Below are positions 47,421 through 59,345 of a stretch of 64,000 nucleotides of DNA, one piece after another; position 1 is the stretch's first letter; each line of letters opens with the position of its first letter. The notes beneath the pieces are model-generated. The model was not told the origin of the DNA and made no database searches. It saw only the letters and a program-made list of their open reading frames with translations. This DNA is from Protopterus annectens (lineage: Eukaryota; Chordata; Ceratodontiformes; Protopteridae). The stretch lies in assembly GCF_019279795.1 (NCBI RefSeq), contig NC_056726.1, positions 1,019,798,835 through 1,019,862,834 on the forward strand, read 5' to 3'. The position numbers and the translations under genes are program-made.

Positions 47421-47576
47421 ATGCTTAGTGTATTGTTATTACTGTGATGATTAGTGGGATTAGTGAAAGGTTAAGGTCTATAAAAGTTTTCCTGATTGAT
47501 TAATTAATTAACAATTATGTAATTATGTGATATTTGGATGTATTATTTAAGCACAGAGGTTTGTGGTGTTAAGATG

Positions 47577-47645
47577 GATTCTGATGAAGTCTGAGATACA
47601 AACCAACGAAAGCACATAATCTGGTGAATAAACTGTTCAAAAATG
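47577..47645 (+). other. hammerhead-like / Penelope-terminus-like motif
   Basis: CTGATGA (47582-47588) is followed about 20 nt later by CGAAAG, and then AATAAACTGTTC. The CTGATGA...GAAA pair is the conserved core of hammerhead ribozymes, known from Penelope-like element termini. The stem II pairing is poor here and no proper cleavage triplet is visible upstream, so this is at best a decayed copy. Confidence 0.3.
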
Positions 47646-47708
47646 TTGTCTTTGCTGATTGGCTTTAGTAATTTCTGGCTTGGTCTTGTTCATGCTTGAC
47701 CTTGTCTT

Positions 47709-49107
47709 GTGGTTTTGTTCTTGGTATTCCTGTTGAAGGATCTCAACTTTAAAGTGAATCTTCTTCAAAGTCAAAGGTTCACTCTGAACCTAAAGAAGTC
47801 TATTGTGAATCCATTTCAAGGCTTGATCTTCCTACAGTGCAGGATCAATGCCCTTTTCATGATGCCCTTCCTTAGTGCATACAAACCTCTCATTTTCACT
47901 GAATTCTTTTGGAGCATTCACCCATGAAGATGACCTGAACAATACAGATTTTTGGGAGATCCTGGTATCCAACATTATAATGACTGATTTTGCCATATGC
48001 CACATGATGAAGCTACAGTGGTACCTTAAGCAAGTTTAGCTTCATCCCTGCCATCCATCAGACTTCCATCTCCATCTCTTGCCCTGCATCAGGAGGAGCT
48101 ACTTTGGTGGATAAACCAGTTTCCCTTATTCCTGGACTACCCTTTTAAGTGCCTCCAACCAGCCTGGAACTATACACAGGTGCTTCAGATCTGGCATTGA
48201 AAGCCTGTTCCAGCAACATCAAAGTTCAGGGGGTTTGATTAGCCAAGGACAGGAAAGATGACATAAATATCAAAGAAATAAAGGCCCTGGTCTCCAGTCC
48301 TACTAAGGGGTGTTTACAGACAATACCACAGTCATTTGGTACATAAGCAAGGAGGTAACAGGTCTAACTGCCTTTACTTGACTGGCCTTAATGGCTTGGG
48401 AGACTGACATTTAACACAATCTAATTCTTCATGTAGTTTGCATTTCTTCTGAAATTAATACAGTGGCAGACACATTGTGCAGATCAAGGGCAAACCCTCA
48501 GAAGTGGATGCTGAACAAGGAGATCTTCCTGAACATTGTCTATCAGTGAGCAACTTCACAGATAGACCTATTTGCCTCTACAATGACAGACAACTGAAGC
48601 ATTTTTGTTCCAGAGATCCAAGCCCATTAGTATGGAATATGGACAACATGTCTTTTTCTTGGAAGGGGAGATTATTATATGACTTCCCTTCCCGGCCTCT
48701 GTTACCTTCACAAAATAATGAAGGAGAAGCCAAAAATATTGTTGGTCACAACATTTAGCCCAGACAGCATTGGTTTCCCCTCCTTTTTCACATGGCTAGG
48801 GGCAGTCATCACAAGTTATCTCACAGGATGGACTTGATTGCAAAGAAAAAGGGCTTTCTTTTCCACCCTTATCTCCAAACTTTACAACTTTTCTTAGGAT
48901 ATCCTTTGGGTTTTGCAGGAGGCTAGAAAACCTGCTACTAGAAGATTCTATATGGCTAAATGGAAGAGATTTTCTTTGTGGTGCAAGAAAAAGAACCAGG
49001 ACACTTTTGTCATGGAAATTACTTCTATTCTTTCTTGTTGGTAAGAGTTACTCAGTTAAGGCCTAGAATACTCTTCTGTTATAGCTCATTTGTCAGCCAT
49101 TTCTGCA
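47709..49107 (+). mobile_element. decayed DIRS-like retrotransposon (RT end, RNase H, YR start)
   Basis: In order on the plus strand: FTLNLKKSIVNP (end of the RT palm/thumb, ~47790), a DIRS-like block LHQEELLWWINQF (~48090), the RNase H segment TDNTTVIWYISKE (~48315) and ADTLCRS...WMLNKEIF (~48470-48530), and the recombinase N-terminus KPATRRFYMAKWKRF (~48930) with AHLSAIS (~49085-49105). This is the DIRS order RT-RNase H-tyrosine recombinase. Frames are broken throughout. It stops where a SINE-like sequence begins. Confidence 0.6.
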
Positions 49108-49111
49108 TGCC

Positions 49112-49235
49112 TACCATATGGCATAATAGTTAAGGTGTTTACCTCACAAACATAATACAGGTTTGATTCTCATCTCTGAGGGAAATTGGCTAGGCTTAAA
49201 ATGACCAGTGATAGCTAACAGTACTTACTTAAGAA
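49112..49235 (+). mobile_element. tRNA-derived SINE with LINE-like 3' end
   Basis: ATGGCATAATAGTTAAGG (box A-like) and, about 30 nt on, CAGGTTTGATTCTCATC (box B-like GGTTTGATTC) form a tRNA-like head. The body then reads TTGGCTAGGCTTAAAATGACC and ATAGCTAACAGT. This matches the 3' UTR style of the LINEs here (GGCTAGGCTTAAAAAAGG...TTAGCCTAGT at 44335-44375). It suggests a SINE copied by the LINE machinery, inserted into the DIRS recombinase sequence. Confidence 0.5.
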
Positions 49236-51200
49236 CTTTCCTCTTCATTAGTTTTAGTATACTCTCATTTGTCAGTAATACTGAAAGCATGATCTTAGAA
49301 GGATATAGTCCAGCAGTGTAAGAACATCATGGGGGTAACAATTTGATCAGTATGCAAATATTGAGTGGTAAAAGATGGAAACCATGTTTTTTGACAATTT
49401 CATCTTATGTATGCACAGGTTGCATCTACCCTAGAATGAAATGAATTTTCTTTCATAAACCTTTGAAAGCAGTACTCATACTCAAACGCCAACAACAAAC
49501 ACTGACTCACTGTTTCATGATTACATTTTCTATCTCCTTTTGTAAAAATCTTCTGGATTGCTAAGAGGTTTGATTACTTCAGAGAATTTGTTACATAGTT
49601 TAGAAGGTGACTGTCCAACAATCCCGTCACAATTTTCTTCTGTTTTTCATATCTATGTGCATTTTAAAGTTGCACCATTTTTACTCTGCCTACATCTTTT
49701 TTTCACAATAAAACAAGGATTTCAGAGTTTCACATAGAAATTATTTCAAAGCTAGATGCAGATCACGCCATAAACATTGGTATGGTATACTGTAAATTTA
49801 ATCTTTGAAATCTTTCAGTATCATTCAAGTCTTTCAGGCAGGGGATTAAATTGGTGAATCAACATTGTACAACCTCAGGTAAGGATAATTTATTTTGACT
49901 GTAAGCACAACATGGAGAATTATACTCCAAAAACAGGTCTAATATGCACTGTTAAAAAGATATATGAACTCACCTGGAACTCTGTTGACCATTATCTTAG
50001 TGAATAGTTCAACCTGCATTTATTTCTCATTCACTAGCAATTATCTAGCAATTATTGAAGTTAATTATTTTATTCTTAAATGTAGGAATCATTCTTGGAG
50101 ATGTTAAAATACTTCTCTATACTAGGACCTTACCTTCTTTGATGACATGGACAGAGAGTGTGGAAATCTCTCTCTGTGTTTCCCCCAAGTTGAATGCCTA
50201 AGTTCATTCACCCTATATGGACATCTACAAGTTCATAATTGTATCTGGGATGCTGTAAAGATCTATGGGGCCTAATGATACCTCAGGCCTAACATCAGAG
50301 CAGCAGTTGCCATCTTACCCTTTGCCAGCCTGGTAAGTGTTACGATTAAGACATTACTGGTATGTACTGCAGTCTCAAACATCATGTGTACAGGCTTGCA
50401 GTATAGGTGACATCCAGTAACAGTTGGTATTTGTGCGGTGTTAGAAGTTGAGCTGTGTGGCTGAGATAAGTTAGTAGGATGTCTAGGAGGGCTAGGAGGT
50501 GTTAGTACCCTGGTATGTGCTACACTGACTGAGATAATTAAGCACTAATAGGCTGGCTAAGGACAAGGCTAAAGCAAGCTGAGATTCTAGGGTGAAAGTT
50601 AGTGTTTTACAATGCAATTAAAAGCACATATAGCAGATAATGGCTACAAAAGCAGTATAGATTTAAAATCAGTGCAAATCAGTAATAGAGAAGTACACAC
50701 AATAAACAACCAGCTTAGATATAAGAATGTAGGAGGGGGAATCAATCCTAAATGAGATTTTACCAAAGGATAGTTGATTGCACCCATGGTTAAGTATGTG
50801 CACTTAATGTTCTGGGTGTATGGAACACATTGATTGAACAAATTGATGTAAATGGTTTAAGGTAAGTGACTTCACATAATGTTACTTTGTGCTTACTAAC
50901 AAGATGCACTGAAATATGAAAGGGAATTCGTTTTATGATCAAATTACCTTACTGGGCAGGCAACGAAAGAACCACTGTATCTAAAAACAGAAGTAAAGCA
51001 GGGAGGGAGAGTTGGGAAATCATTTTCTGATTCCTGTCACTCACCAATCAGAAATTTTCACATGCAATGGAAAAAATCTGACACATGAAAAAAAAAAACA
51101 CTTCAATAAACAAAATACAAGAAACAATATACAGAATCCAGCTGAGAAATTTCCCCATGCAACAGTCTATGGTACTGTCTGTTTACATGACCTTTAAGAA
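49236..51200. other. intergenic, no gene seen
   Basis: AT-rich DNA with no recognisable coding or repeat content. It may include further decayed DIRS sequence downstream of the SINE, but I could not align any. Confidence 0.45.
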
Positions 51201-51229
51201 GGTTTCCACCCTTATGGCCCACTCTGACT

Positions 51230-51600
51230 GCATCTAACTATGGTAATGCTTTAGTAATAAGTAACTCAATAGTTAGGTATATGGACACTACCCTCACCAA
51301 GATGGATATGAATAGGGTGAAAGTTAGCTGTCTTTCTAGTGCCAGCATTCAGGATGTTATAAGGGTTCTTAGATATCTCCATCTTGACAAATATAATTAT
51401 AATCTGACAGTGGTCTAAGTGGGTGAGAAAGATCTTAGGCACTGTACCCAGAGGAGGATGCAGAAGGATGTGCCTGAACTTACTATGCATGTGTCTGAGG
51501 CAGGAAAAACACTGGTCATGAGTGGTATTTTGCCATCACCCAGAATTATGCTGAGAGTAAAGGAGAAGACAATTGGCTTTAATAATTAGCTATGTACCTG
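51230..51600 (+). mobile_element. diverged LINE ORF1 (esterase) fragment
   Basis: The decayed frame reads ALVISNSIVRYMDT (for VIGDSIVRHTDV), MNRVKVSCLSSASI (for KEKVTVSCLSGARI), KDLRHCTQRRMQKD and MSGILPSPRIML. Only the esterase part is present. The catalytic GDS is SNS here. The fragment belongs to the same LINE family but is old. Confidence 0.6.
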
Positions 51601-51810
51601 ATATTGTTCAGCTACAAGCAGAGTTTGTCTCCCTGCCTTCCCCCGATGCAGTAGCATCCTGCTAGCTAGGTAAAGGTCCCCTCTCCTCCTCATCTCCTCA
51701 GCGGTGTTACACTCCTGGTCTGCTACCCAAACCCTCAGGTATTCAGCCATAGTATTAAGGGTTGTTCCCTGACCAAAATGACCACCCTCTCTCCTGAGGG
51801 AACAGATCAA
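51586..51810 (-). other. unidentified 74-codon frame
   Basis: The frame has balanced amino-acid composition with AEYLRVWVADQE and EEMRRRGDLYLASRML. It looks more protein-like than most unassigned frames, but I recognise no family. It lies between a LINE scrap and a DIRS scrap and could belong to either neighbour's decayed sequence or be chance. Confidence 0.2.
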
Positions 51811-51814
51811 CCTG

Positions 51815-52860
51815 AAGGAAATGAGAGCCCTTCTGCAGGCTCTTCAGATTTTCTCATAGCTTTCAAACCAGGGACTCTTCTGGTGTTCATGGACAATACC
51901 ACAGTGAAGTGATATATAAACAAACAAAGAGGCAGCAGGTCTTCTTCATTGTGTAGGTTGGAACAGGAGGTGTGTCAAATGGCCACTCAAGTTGGACATA
52001 ACCCTCAAAGCAGCTTATATTCCTCAGTGAAGAATGTGTAGATGGACTCTTTAAGCAGAGAATGCATGGATCTCCACAAATGTACCCTGAGTAGACACGT
52101 CTTCAAAGCAATCAAATGCTACTGAGCACTCTACAGATAGACCTCTTTGCATCTCAAGAGCATCACCAGCTCCCTGGATTCTGTATCAGTAACCCATCTC
52201 CTTGGGCTGGATGACAGATGCCTTCTCCTTCCAGTGGACAGGGAGATTCCTATATGCCTAACCTCCACTGCCACTTATACCAAGGGCCCTCCTAAAAATA
52301 CAAAAGGACACTTCAAAACTGCTGTTCCTGGCATCAATTTCAAAAAAATCTCTTCTCACTTTCATGCAGCACTTGATTTTCCTGGGTTGCAGTCTAAATG
52401 CATGCAAAATGCAGGCCTTCCTTCCTCAGGAAAAAGTTGAAAGCTTGGTAATTGTTTTCCAAACCCTATTCTCGATGACTCACTGTATTGCAATGGACAT
52501 CCTCAGGGCCCAGGGGTTCATGGCCACATCCATCCCAATGATCCAGTTGAGCAAGGTACATATGAAAAAATTAGTGGTAGCTGAAATCAGTGAGGGCCCA
52601 ACACTCACATCCCTTGGATACCCTGATTCCTCTGTTGCATTGCACCAAGAAGGAGTTTCTTTGGTGGGAGAAGCAGGTGTTTTTCATCTCAGGCCTTTCA
52701 TTCACCCTGGCCCCTCACAACCAAATTTTTCACACTGATGCCTCAGACAAGGCTGGAGGGGCCTGGATGGGCTCCCACAAGGTACAGGGGACATGGCAAC
52801 CCCTCTCTCCAAAGGGTTACCCTGTCTGTTTCAATGACTAAGAGTACAGAAGGAATATGT
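51815..52860 (+). mobile_element. decayed and rearranged DIRS-like sequence
   Basis: An RNase H piece (LVFMDNTTVK, stop, YINKQRG at ~51873-51935) precedes RT-side pieces: NACKMQAFLPQEKVES (~52395-52440), RAQGFMATSIPMIQLSKVHMKKL (~52505-52575 in pieces) and SHTDASDKAGGAWMG (~52730-52775). The last parallels TTDASLIGWGGAL in the intact-order DIRS at 63.7 kb. RNase H coming before RT is the reverse of the family order, so two fragments or a rearrangement are present. Confidence 0.55.
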
Positions 52861-53559
52861 GCTACTGTCCTAAGTGTGAGTCGCCAACCTCCACACCCAA
52901 ATTAGACTGCACACTTTTCACCTGCAGAGTGACACCACTATCTCCATGAAGCAATGTCTGCTCTATTTACAGTTATTGCCTTTCAAACAATGTATTATTT
53001 TCCACATATACCCACATGCACACAATTTCCAGGGAAGGCTGTTGAATTCCTTAGTTCCACACAGCATTCTTCCTGGGTCTGGTAGTACTGCCACACTCTG
53101 AAACTTCTGTGTTCTAGTGACTCCCTGCTGGTGATTTAAATCAAAGAAGCAAGAAAAGTAATCTAATTTCATTTTTTGTGTCAGAAGTGTAGCTGCTTAA
53201 ACAGATAGAGCTACTTTCTATATTACCTCATGTTGCATTTTGTTTTTTTTATTTTGAAAAATCTGTTTGGCCTGGTAATTTTGCTCTTTGTGGCAGACAG
53301 GCACATAAATTACCTAGGCTTCACCTTTCACTTGATTTTTCATTGGTTATTTTGTTTCCTGAGTAATACTTAACTACTCAGACTATATCTGATAAGACCT
53401 GACGCCAGTAACAACTACAAGCAGTGTTTTACTCCTTTCTGGTGATTTTTTTCTCCCACCTTCAGACTCCTTGCTTTTTTTTAAAGCATGTCTGTGATTT
53501 TTGACTTGCCAACCCTTACTATAAATTAAACCTTCAGACCCCCTCCCATTCTATATTGC
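52861..53559. other. intergenic, no gene seen
   Basis: AT-rich, T-run-containing sequence without recognisable content. Confidence 0.45.
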
Positions 53560-54203
53560 TGTTGTTGTCTTGAATTGTTTATTGCCTTTCCTTTTGCTTA
53601 TTTTGAAAAAAAGTGAATTTTGCCTCTCATTGTCAATTCTGTTGATTTACTTGCTCTGAGTTTGTTAACTATCAATTTGTTGGATAAATTAATGTCTTTT
53701 CACATTCCAGCAAGCTCACTTCTGTATTTTTACATCAAGAGCACTGACAATTTTCCATCTAGTGGTAGTAGGTGATAACCTGTCTGAATTAGGAAACACA
53801 CAAGAGAGCCCTGCGTATAGTCATTATATTAGCCAGAAATCTTACTAGTCAAGACATTTCTTGTTTTAGTGACTCTATAATTTCATAGAGTTTACATGGG
53901 CCTTGCCTTATTTCTACAGAGCTCAGCAATGCTTGTCGTCTTCACATGTGCCTCAGAAGTGTTTGTCTTAGATCTGCTGGCATCCAGCAAAAGCTAAGTA
54001 CTTTCATTGAATAATCACACTTCTATAACCTGTTTAAAGTACACTGCTTTTGTTATCTAGAATTATTTATTGCCTTTCCTTGTGCTTACACTCTGCTAAT
54101 AGCTTTGAATTTTGTGTTTTCACATCAGGCAGACTGAGGATTTTCCATCTACTGGCAGTAGATGTAACCTGGTTGTAGCTCAATTTATAAAGGACCTGTC
54201 ATA
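53560..54203 (+). other. 5' region of older LINE, imperfect duplication
   Basis: Two similar blocks occur. TATTGCCTTTCCTT(T/G)TGCTTA is at ~53580 and ~54069. ATTTTCCATCTA(G/C)TGG(T/C)AGTAG is at ~53750 and ~54140. Offsets of about 489 and 390 bp suggest a tandem duplication with a ~100 bp deletion in one copy. It directly precedes the older LINE's ORF1 start. Confidence 0.5.
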
Positions 54204-54800
54204 ATGGATATGAATTTTCTCAACTTCTATGCAGCCAGTTTTGTGGATATGATCGTCCTAAGACAATGTAGCAATTGTCTCATGCTCACTGACAACAATT
54301 TAATCCTTAAACAGATACAGTATTTGAGAGATGTACATACAGTCACTGAAGGCAAAACTCTCACATACAGACACTCATAATAGCAACCAGGTTTTCAGAA
54401 ACATACATGCTGCATCCACTACACATAATATATACCCCATACATAGACTAACTTATGCTGAGGTGGTTAAATGCAATCTTCAACATTAAAGACCTCCCAG
54501 ACACTCCATTTGTAAAAGTCTTCCTCAGCAAACCTAAATCACACTTGAAAAACAAAACTCAACAATATGCATATATTCATGCCAAGTGGAGCCTCATCTA
54601 ATAAGCCCATAAAACAAGACAACAAACTACCCAGAACTGTAGTCATAAAGCACTCCAATGTGTAACATACTGATGCCCCCCCCCCCCCCACCGCCTGACC
54701 AGGCTGAACATAGAGAAAATAAAGGTCTGTAGCTTATCAAGAACCAGGATCCTACAAATTGCACATGCACTCACGTCACTGCCCCACTAATAACATATAG
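54204..54800 (+). pseudogene. older LINE ORF1, 5' part, interrupted
   Basis: The start MDMNFLNFYAASFVDM is followed by LRQCSNCLMLTDNN, matching the first cysteine pair of the younger ORF1s. Later words VVIKHSNV and RILQIAHALTSL match VIGDSIV and RHITQALRSL. A run of 15 C at about 54677 disrupts the frame, and stops are common. It is cut at 54800 by the insertion of a younger LINE and resumes at 59051. Confidence 0.6.
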
Positions 54801-55134
54801 TAGTTAATTGGTCGTTTTGGACCATTTCTAGCTCTTTTGAAGTTCCCTGTATAAAAATCTGCTTTTGCGCGGCTGCCGGTTAAACAAGTTTAAACTATTT
54901 CTGGCTCTGCCAAGTCTGCTCTTCAGTTTTTCCCTTAAAACCACTCTACCTTCAATATAATCAGTCTATTCTCTATCTAAAAAGCCCAGCACTTGCTCCT
55001 AAAGCATTTTTACACAGGTAAAGCACTCTTAAACAAAAGAAAGCACTACATCCACCTACAATCCCCTTGAGTACCCATTTCCCTTTAGGTCCTTTCTGAC
55101 TCAGTTACACAGCAATCCCTTACACTATTCTAGC

Positions 55135-56107
55135 ATGTCGAGAGGTCAATTACTGGCATCCTGTCCAGTTCAGCTGGTGAATCTGGGAATCTTGAGGCAA
55201 TGTTACAACTGCCTCATGTACACAGACAGCCCTCTCCTCCTCTCAACAAATACAAATATATGTGAGAGATGCATCTATATAGCCAAACTGGAGGCTGAGC
55301 TCTCTCGACTCAGTACTGGCAAGACCAGTCAGGAGGAGAAGGTAACCACACACACCACAAACCCAGTCACACATAGACCTAACACAACTGCAAACCAAAC
55401 ACATAAACACACAAAGACATATATGGAGGCTCTAATTAAAAATCTACCAAAACAGCAGAGGCCTCCAAAGCAGACATCCAAGAAACCATTACCTCAAAAC
55501 ATAGCACATGCAACACATATTTCTCAAAGTCAGTGTGCCAAACAGTCACAGCCCTTAAGGCCAAACAACATGCCTGATACACTTGTAATAGGTGACTCTA
55601 TAGTCAGGCACACTGACGTCCCACTCACCAGACTGAACAAGGAAAAGGTTACATTAAGCTGCCTGTCGGGCGCTAGAATCCGCCACATAACACAAGCACT
55701 CAGGTCACTCCAAAGCAAGTACAAATATGACTCCGTCATTGTCCATGCTGGTGTGAATGACCTGAGACGTATCTCCCTGGACTACATGAAAAAAGACATA
55801 GAGGAGCTCTCTGATCATGTAGCCCAGGCCGGTATGACCCTGACCTTGAGTAGCATCTTACCCTCACCAAGAATGATGCCACAGTACAAACACAGAATGA
55901 TCAGCTTTAACAATTGGCTCAACTACTGGTGTTATTCTAGGGGTTCCAATGTCTGTCTGCTTGGGATGACATGCTTGACAAGCCACACTGCTTCACAAGG
56001 GACGGCTTGCACCTGTCACCCCTAGGCTTCCGGATATTGGCAAAGGCTCTTGCCACCCCCATAGTGCCTTTTTTAGGCAAGGCTCAAAAGACAAACCCAC
56101 CTCCCTA
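55135..56107 (+). pseudogene. LINE ORF1 (zinc-binding + SGNH esterase), one frameshift
   Basis: The frame from MSRGQLLASC has cysteine pairs C23/C26 and C43/C46, a polar linker rich in Thr, His and Lys, and IGDSIVRH with G153-D154-S155. V203-H204-A205-G206-V207-N208-D209 supplies the oxyanion-hole Asn, and ILPSPRMMPQ follows. A one-base deletion near 55941 shifts the last 50 codons; the expected DGLHLSPLGF lies in the next frame at 56001-56030. The SGNH/GDSL esterase in CR1 ORF1 is established; its role in retrotransposition is uncertain. A single lesion makes this the most complete ORF1 here. Confidence 0.8.
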
Positions 56108-56139
56108 GAAAACACAAGTGGAAAAAAAACTAAGGGTAA

Positions 56140-58935
56140 TGATGCTCAACACCAGAAGTCTAAACCTCAAGATGCAGGCTCTCTAAGCCCTCCTCAGTAT
56201 GGAGAGCATCGATGTCTGTGCAGTGACTGAAACCTGGTTCAAGGCTCCTGAGAGCACCCCAGCACTACCAGGTTATACCTCATATCATGCTTTTCGGCCC
56301 CATAACTTGGAACGAACCACAAAGGGAGGGGGAGTGTCCATATTCATCAAAGACACCCACACCTCCAGGTTAGTGTCAATGCACAAAGCATCGGAGCCCA
56401 TCCATGTGCAACTAACCGTAGGCAAAACTGCCCTACAGTTTGTAGCATGCTACAGACCACCCTCTCAAACTCAGGAACCCCACTCAGCCTTCCTGAAGAC
56501 ACTAGAGAGTATGAATGTCTCTCCAAATACCATCATATTGGGAGACTTCAACTACCCAGACATAGACTGGGAGCATTACTCAAGCCCCAACACCCTGGCC
56601 CAAAGGTTCCTAGAATTCATAAACTCAAATGCAATGGAACAACTAGTCACCACTCCCACAAGAGGAGATAATATACTAGACCTGATCATCACAAACATGG
56701 GGACACAATGCTCCACACCGGAAGTATACCCCTCACTGGTGAGATCAGACCATAAACTAATCTCACTGGAAATCCACATCCCGCCCCCACCCCCAGCACA
56801 AAAGACCACAGTGAGGAACTTCTCAAAAGCTGACTTCACACTTCTTAAGACTGGAGTGGTATCCTTCAAGGCCCCTGGGCCAGTGGAAACCACAGCCCAC
56901 ACCGCTGAATCCTTTATAAACGCTTTCTACGGGCACCTTCAAGAATGCATGGATCATGCAATCCCAAATAATACCAAGACCCTTTCCCCCAAAGGCAGGC
57001 ATCCTGTCTGGTGGACCCCAGCCATAAACAAACTTTACAACAGGAGGAGGAAGCTACTACAGGACAGAGCAAAATCCCAAAAAGGGAAGGCATCTCTGAT
57101 CAGTACTAGCAAAAAACTACGATCACTCATAAAATCATGCAAGGCCAACTTTGAGAGGAAAAATCGCAAAATACACTAAAGATAATCACAAGGCCTTCTT
57201 CAGTTATGTTAGAAACCTGGGTGGAAACTCCCAAATATGCTCAGAGTTAGTTCAGAATGACAAAAAATACACTGAACCCACAGATATTGCCAACATACTG
57301 GCAGACAGGTTCAGTGCAAATTTCTCCACTCCCTCCCCCAAAAGGAAAAATATCTATCCCAGCTGAATGTAGCCTCCCTGACATCTCAGATGTCCAAGTG
57401 AGAGCCGCCCTCTCCAAAGCTAAAAGCACAGCATCAATGGGACCAGACTGTGTCCTGGGTTGCGTGCTACATGAACTCCAAGAGGAACTAAACTCGCACA
57501 TAAGGCTGCTGTTTAATCTTAGCCTTACTACAGGATACATACCCAAAGAATGGCGTACAGCAACAGTGGTTCCACTCCACAAAGGAGGTGCTTCTACGGA
57601 TCCTGGAAATTACCGCCCCATAAGCTTGACGAGCCTGGTCTGCAAAGCTCTGGAGAGGATCATTATGGAACTCATAAACAAAGACATTGGGGACCTACAG
57701 ACACTTGATCCTACCCAATTCGGCTTTGTTAAGGGCAGATCCTGCCTTTTGAACCTGTTCAACTTTTTTGAGACAGTCACTAAGGCCATCGATGAGGGTA
57801 AGGCAGTTCACACAGCCTACCTTGACCTTGCAAAAGCCTTTGACACAATACCCCACTCGGGCATCATAGACAAGCTCATCAGCTTAAATATAAACCCATA
57901 TGTCATAAGATGGGTTGCAAACTGGCTAAAGGACAGAACCAGCAAGGTCAGAATTGCTGGAGCCATGTCAGACTCTAAGCCAGTCACAAATGGTGTCCCA
58001 CAGGGCTCGGTCCTGGGACCCTTCTTGTTCGGTATTTATTTTTCAGAGGTACAAGCAAACATAGGAGGATTGTGGCTGGCAAAGTTCGCAGATGACTGCA
58101 AACTAGGTGCCATAATTGATACTCCAGCGGACACAAGCATCCTTCAGAAAGGCCTCACAGAAATGGACAACTGGTGCCAGAGCCATGGCCTTAAACTGAA
58201 CGCCAAAAAATGTATAGTCATACCCTTTGGGAAAAACAAAGTACCCACAAACTACCACATAGGTAGTAATCCATTAAATATGGAAGAAGTAATCAGGGAC
58301 CTAGGTCCCAAGTTGACAGTAACCTCTCATTTGACACCCACATTGCCAAAGTGGTTAGGAAGACCTTCTATATTGCCCACCTTATCATGAAAGGATTCAC
58401 ATCTAGATCAAGAGAGGTCATTGTGCCCCTATACTCTTCCCTTATCAGGCCTGTGATTGAGTACAATGCCCCATTTGGTATGTATCTTACCCGGCACCTG
58501 CAGCAGTTAGAAAGACCCCAAAAGTACCTCACCAAGAGGATCAAGGGTCTCAAACATATGTCATATGCTGCCAGACTGAAGAAACTCCAGCTCTATTCAG
58601 TCGCATACCGCTTACTCAGAGGAGATCTATGCCTGACGTACAAGGCCATGTCCAATCCGGAATTAATGGACATGCTCCACCTGAAAAAATCCAAATCCAC
58701 CAGAGCCACGAGAGCGAGAGATTTGAACCTCAACACAGAAATAAATAGGACATGCTGGAGGGACAGATTCATAACCCAGAGGCTCCCTACACTCTGGAAC
58801 AGAATCCCAGTCCATTTTAGGCAGAGCCCCTCACTAACTCTCTTCAAGAGAAATCTTGACGAGTGGATGGGAGATTGTAGGTTTACCCCGGGGGTCATCT
58901 CTGTGTCACTACTAGACAGAGGCACAGTAAACTAA
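56140..58935 (+). pseudogene. LINE ORF2 (endonuclease + reverse transcriptase), few lesions
   Basis: It starts MMLNTRSLNLKMQAL, then has a TAA at codon 16 (~56186). The frame 56199-57179 carries TETWFKAP, GDFNYPDIDW and RSDHKLISL of the APE endonuclease. One-base shifts occur near 57160, near 57335 (C run) and near 58303. The frame 57257-58390 carries the RT: PLHKGG, GNYRPISLTS (Gly intact, unlike the array copies), [10 protein letters not shown] with D190, [13 protein letters not shown] and FADD with D279/D280. The frame 58351-58935 gives thumb and C-terminus with CWRDRFITQRLPTLWNRIPV. About four lesions stand between it and an intact protein. Confidence 0.8.
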
Positions 58936-59045
58936 ACCCTAAATGGGCACAGTATTATCATTCCAAGGGGTGGCGGAAGCCACACACACTCTGGCTAGGC
59001 TTATAAATGCCCTAGGGCAGATAGCCTAGTATGAACCTATGAACC
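58936..59045 (+). other. LINE 3' UTR and octamer tail
   Basis: GGGGTGGCGGAAGCC and CTGGCTAGGCTTATAAATGCC, then GCCTAGTATGAACCTATGAACC. The tail's last TATG-type word overlaps the target TATAG. Confidence 0.7.
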
Positions 59046-59050
59046 TATAG

Positions 59051-59345
59051 ACCAAGTATGTGTAAATGACCTGAGACATTCCTCCCCTGACTATATGAAG
59101 AGATACATTATGGATCTCTCAGACTATGTGTTGCAGGCTGATATGAGGCTAGCATTGAGCATTATTTTACCTTTTCCAAAATGATGCCACAATACGACCA
59201 GAAGTTAGTTGACTTTAATAATTGGCTTAGTTTCTCATGTTATTTTAGGGGGATACAGTATTTGACAGCATGAGATGATGTGGTCAGCAGCCCATATAGC
59301 TTTGCCAGAGATGGACTGCAACTGTCATCATGAAGCTTTCCAGTT
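59051..59345 (+). pseudogene. older LINE ORF1, 3' part
   Basis: NDLRHSSPDYMKRYIMDLSDYV, split by line here into NDLRHSSPDYMK and LSDYV, matches NDLRRTSLDYMK...LSDYV of the younger copies. ILPFPK, NNWLSF and RDGLQLSS follow with frame breaks. The catalytic His of DGLHLSP is Gln. Confidence 0.55.

Larger units (their letters stand above)
54801..59045 (+). mobile_element. near-full-length CR1-like LINE, subfamily 1, nested in older LINE
   Basis: This 4245 bp insertion is flanked by TATAG at 54796-54800 and 59046-59050, a likely 5 bp target duplication. It begins TAGTTAATTGG and keeps a single partial 5' monomer (ATTGG at 54807-54811, TATAAAA at 54850-54856). A leader, ORF1, ORF2, 3' UTR and octamer tail follow. 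It is the best overall template in the window for the subfamily in the 5-16 kb array. Confidence 0.85.
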
